The translations under genes were made by a program, and so were the position numbers. Shown here piece by piece: positions 4,581 to 5,377 of a stretch of 5,377 nucleotides of DNA. The stretch's first letter is position 1. Every line of letters begins with the position of its first letter. The notes under the pieces were generated by a model that ran no database searches, was not told the origin of the DNA, and saw nothing but the letters and a program-made list of their open reading frames with translations. Source of the DNA: Methanomicrobiales archaeon (GTDB taxonomy: Archaea; Halobacteriota; Methanomicrobia; Methanomicrobiales; JACTUA01); the NCBI GenBank assembly GCA_028678905.1, contig JAJRCO010000355.1:1-5377 (forward strand), read 5' to 3'.

Positions 4581-5377
4581 TTATTTCCCGAAATCAGAGG
4601 GAAACTGGGCTACGATACCACCCGAGAGTGCATCCGACATGACCAGGATGTGGTCATAGACCCGGTCGTAGGCGATCACATCGGCGGTGTAATTCATCGT
4701 GTACCGGGCCACGAGTTCGTCTTTGGTCGTGGACAGGTGCATGGAGAGGAGGTCTTTCAGGGTTGCCTCAGGCCAGTTCGGATTCGCACCGGCCAGGAAC
4801 GCGGCGATGTCATCGGCATTCGTCGTCCAGCGGGTTTCATCGGCAGCCTGTTTGGTTGCATTCTTCGCCTTAACATCATCGATGATGTCCACCGCGATCA
4901 GGATGTGCTCCTTAAGCAGGGCGGTCAGGTTATCACCGGCCGCATTCCCGTATACAGGCTTGATCGCGTTTCCGATGTCCTCCTGGTTCTTCAGAAGCCG
5001 GGTCGCTGCACTACCTGCATCCGGGGAATTGGCAAGAGATGCAATGATATATCCCCGCGTCCAGAGCGTGTGGTCGGTCCACAGCTTCCTCATACTGGTG
5101 TACAGGTCCACTTCTGCCTGAGTGTACTTTTTCTCGCCGGCAAATTTGTCAGGATACTGCGCGATAATTCCATCAGAGAGCGCATCCGACATGACCAGGA
5201 TGTGGTCATAGACCCGATCATAGGCAATCACATCGGCGGTATAGTTCTGGGTATAGCGGGCGACCAGTTCGTCTTTGGTCGTGGACAGGTGCATGGAGAG
5301 GAGGTCTTTCAGGGTTGCCTCAGGCCAGTTCGGATTCGCACCGGCCAGGAACGCGGCGATGTCATCGGCATTCGTCG
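4581..5377 (-). CDS. Tandem-repeat helical protein of unknown function, N-terminus outside the window
   Basis: The frame is open to the right edge, so only the last 264 residues are visible and the start is not in the window (the Met codon at 5294 is internal to a repeat). The product repeats with a period of 184 residues: MHLSTTKDELVARYT occurs at visible residues 28 and 212, each followed by a near-identical stretch ending IAQYPDKF or VAQFPSDF. One complete unit and the second half of the preceding one are seen, joined by GEKKYTQAEVDLYTSM. Predicted structure is mostly helical and soluble, with no membrane segment. Each unit appears built from two related halves (NQEDI...LLKEH against NADDI...LLSMH), and His residues recur in the helices (102, 157, 213, 242). 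From memory, similar single-unit proteins of unknown role occur in Firmicutes, some with misleading enzyme names. I do not assign a function. T-rich DNA follows the stop. Confidence 0.85.
   Translation of the reverse strand, partial: TNADDIAAFLAGANPNWPEATLKDLLSMHLSTTKDELVARYTQNYTADVIAYDRVYDHILVMSDALSDGIIAQYPDKFAGEKKYTQAEVDLYTSMRKLWTDHTLWTRGYIIASLANSPDAGSAATRLLKNQEDIGNAIKPVYGNAAGDNLTALLKEHILIAVDIIDDVKAKNATKQAADETRWTTNADDIAAFLAGANPNWPEATLKDLLSMHLSTTKDELVARYTMNYTADVIAYDRVYDHILVMSDALSGGIVAQFPSDFGK
4630..4664 (-). repeat. Exact 35-base direct repeat (partner 5182-5216)
   Basis: Same 552-base offset as the longer block. It encodes the YDHILVMSDA helix with no base change between copies, although the 49 bases between this block and the 112-base block differ at 12 positions. 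Confidence 0.9.
4714..4825 (-). repeat. Exact 112-base direct repeat, copy 1
   Basis: Identical base for base to 5266-5377, at an offset of 552 bases (exactly 184 codons). It lies in the last repeat unit and covers TTNADDIAAFL to KDEL. The identity ends sharply at 4713, where diverged sequence begins. Its upper limit is unknown because the other copy is cut by the window edge. Confidence 0.95.
5266..5377 (-). repeat. Exact 112-base direct repeat, copy 2, reaching the window edge
   Basis: Second copy of the 112-base identical block, in the preceding repeat unit of the same gene. It runs into the right edge, so the true repeat is at least this long and more copies may follow. Confidence 0.95.

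Noticed and set aside
4581..5294. Complete gene starting at Met 5294
   Set aside because: The frame continues without a stop to the window edge, the Met is inside a repeat whose second copy is plainly internal, and the residues upstream match the repeat.
4714..5377. Direct repeats as a CRISPR array or mobile-element ends
   Set aside because: Repeats are long, in frame, 552 bases apart and encode protein units; there are no spacers, inverted ends or transposase.

Overview
The window reads as methanogenic archaeal chromosome, most likely from the Methanomicrobiales. That is inferred from an archaeal-type phosphopantetheine adenylyltransferase, an HdrA-type iron-sulfur flavoprotein, a DUF116 protein, high-GC coding sequence with AT-rich gaps, and starts with no visible Shine-Dalgarno site. 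No ribosomal or other marker gene is present, so the genus cannot be named.

Layout from left to right. Bases 1-71 hold a short leader and probably the last codons of an unseen upstream gene. A small plus-strand gene (72-482) encodes a bactofilin-like beta-helix protein. It runs tail to tail, with a 36-base overlap, into a four-gene minus-strand cluster at 447-3979. In transcription order the cluster is a gamma-class carbonic anhydrase-like hexapeptide protein, a short HdrA-like flavin/iron-sulfur protein, an MtnA-type sugar-phosphate isomerase, and a membrane-anchored cysteine-rich DUF116 protein. The first three genes overlap one another and are very probably translated from one message; DUF116 follows after 37-38 bases. 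Only 30 bases separate the cluster from a divergent coaD gene (4010-4468) for coenzyme A synthesis. After a 112-base AT-rich gap with T-runs for both directions comes a minus-strand gene (4581 to beyond the right edge). It encodes tandem repeats of about 184 residues, and part of the repeat is identical at the DNA level.

The coaD and mtnA products have clear enzymatic roles. The most unusual parts are two. The first is the operon that couples a truncated HdrA-like electron-transfer protein, with no HdrB/HdrC or hydrogenase partner nearby, to a carbonic anhydrase-like protein, a pentose-phosphate isomerase and DUF116. The second is the repeat protein, whose units look like duplicated helical halves with a histidine in each main helix, and whose DNA shows signs of recent sequence homogenisation. 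No RNA gene, CRISPR array, insertion sequence or attachment site was seen.
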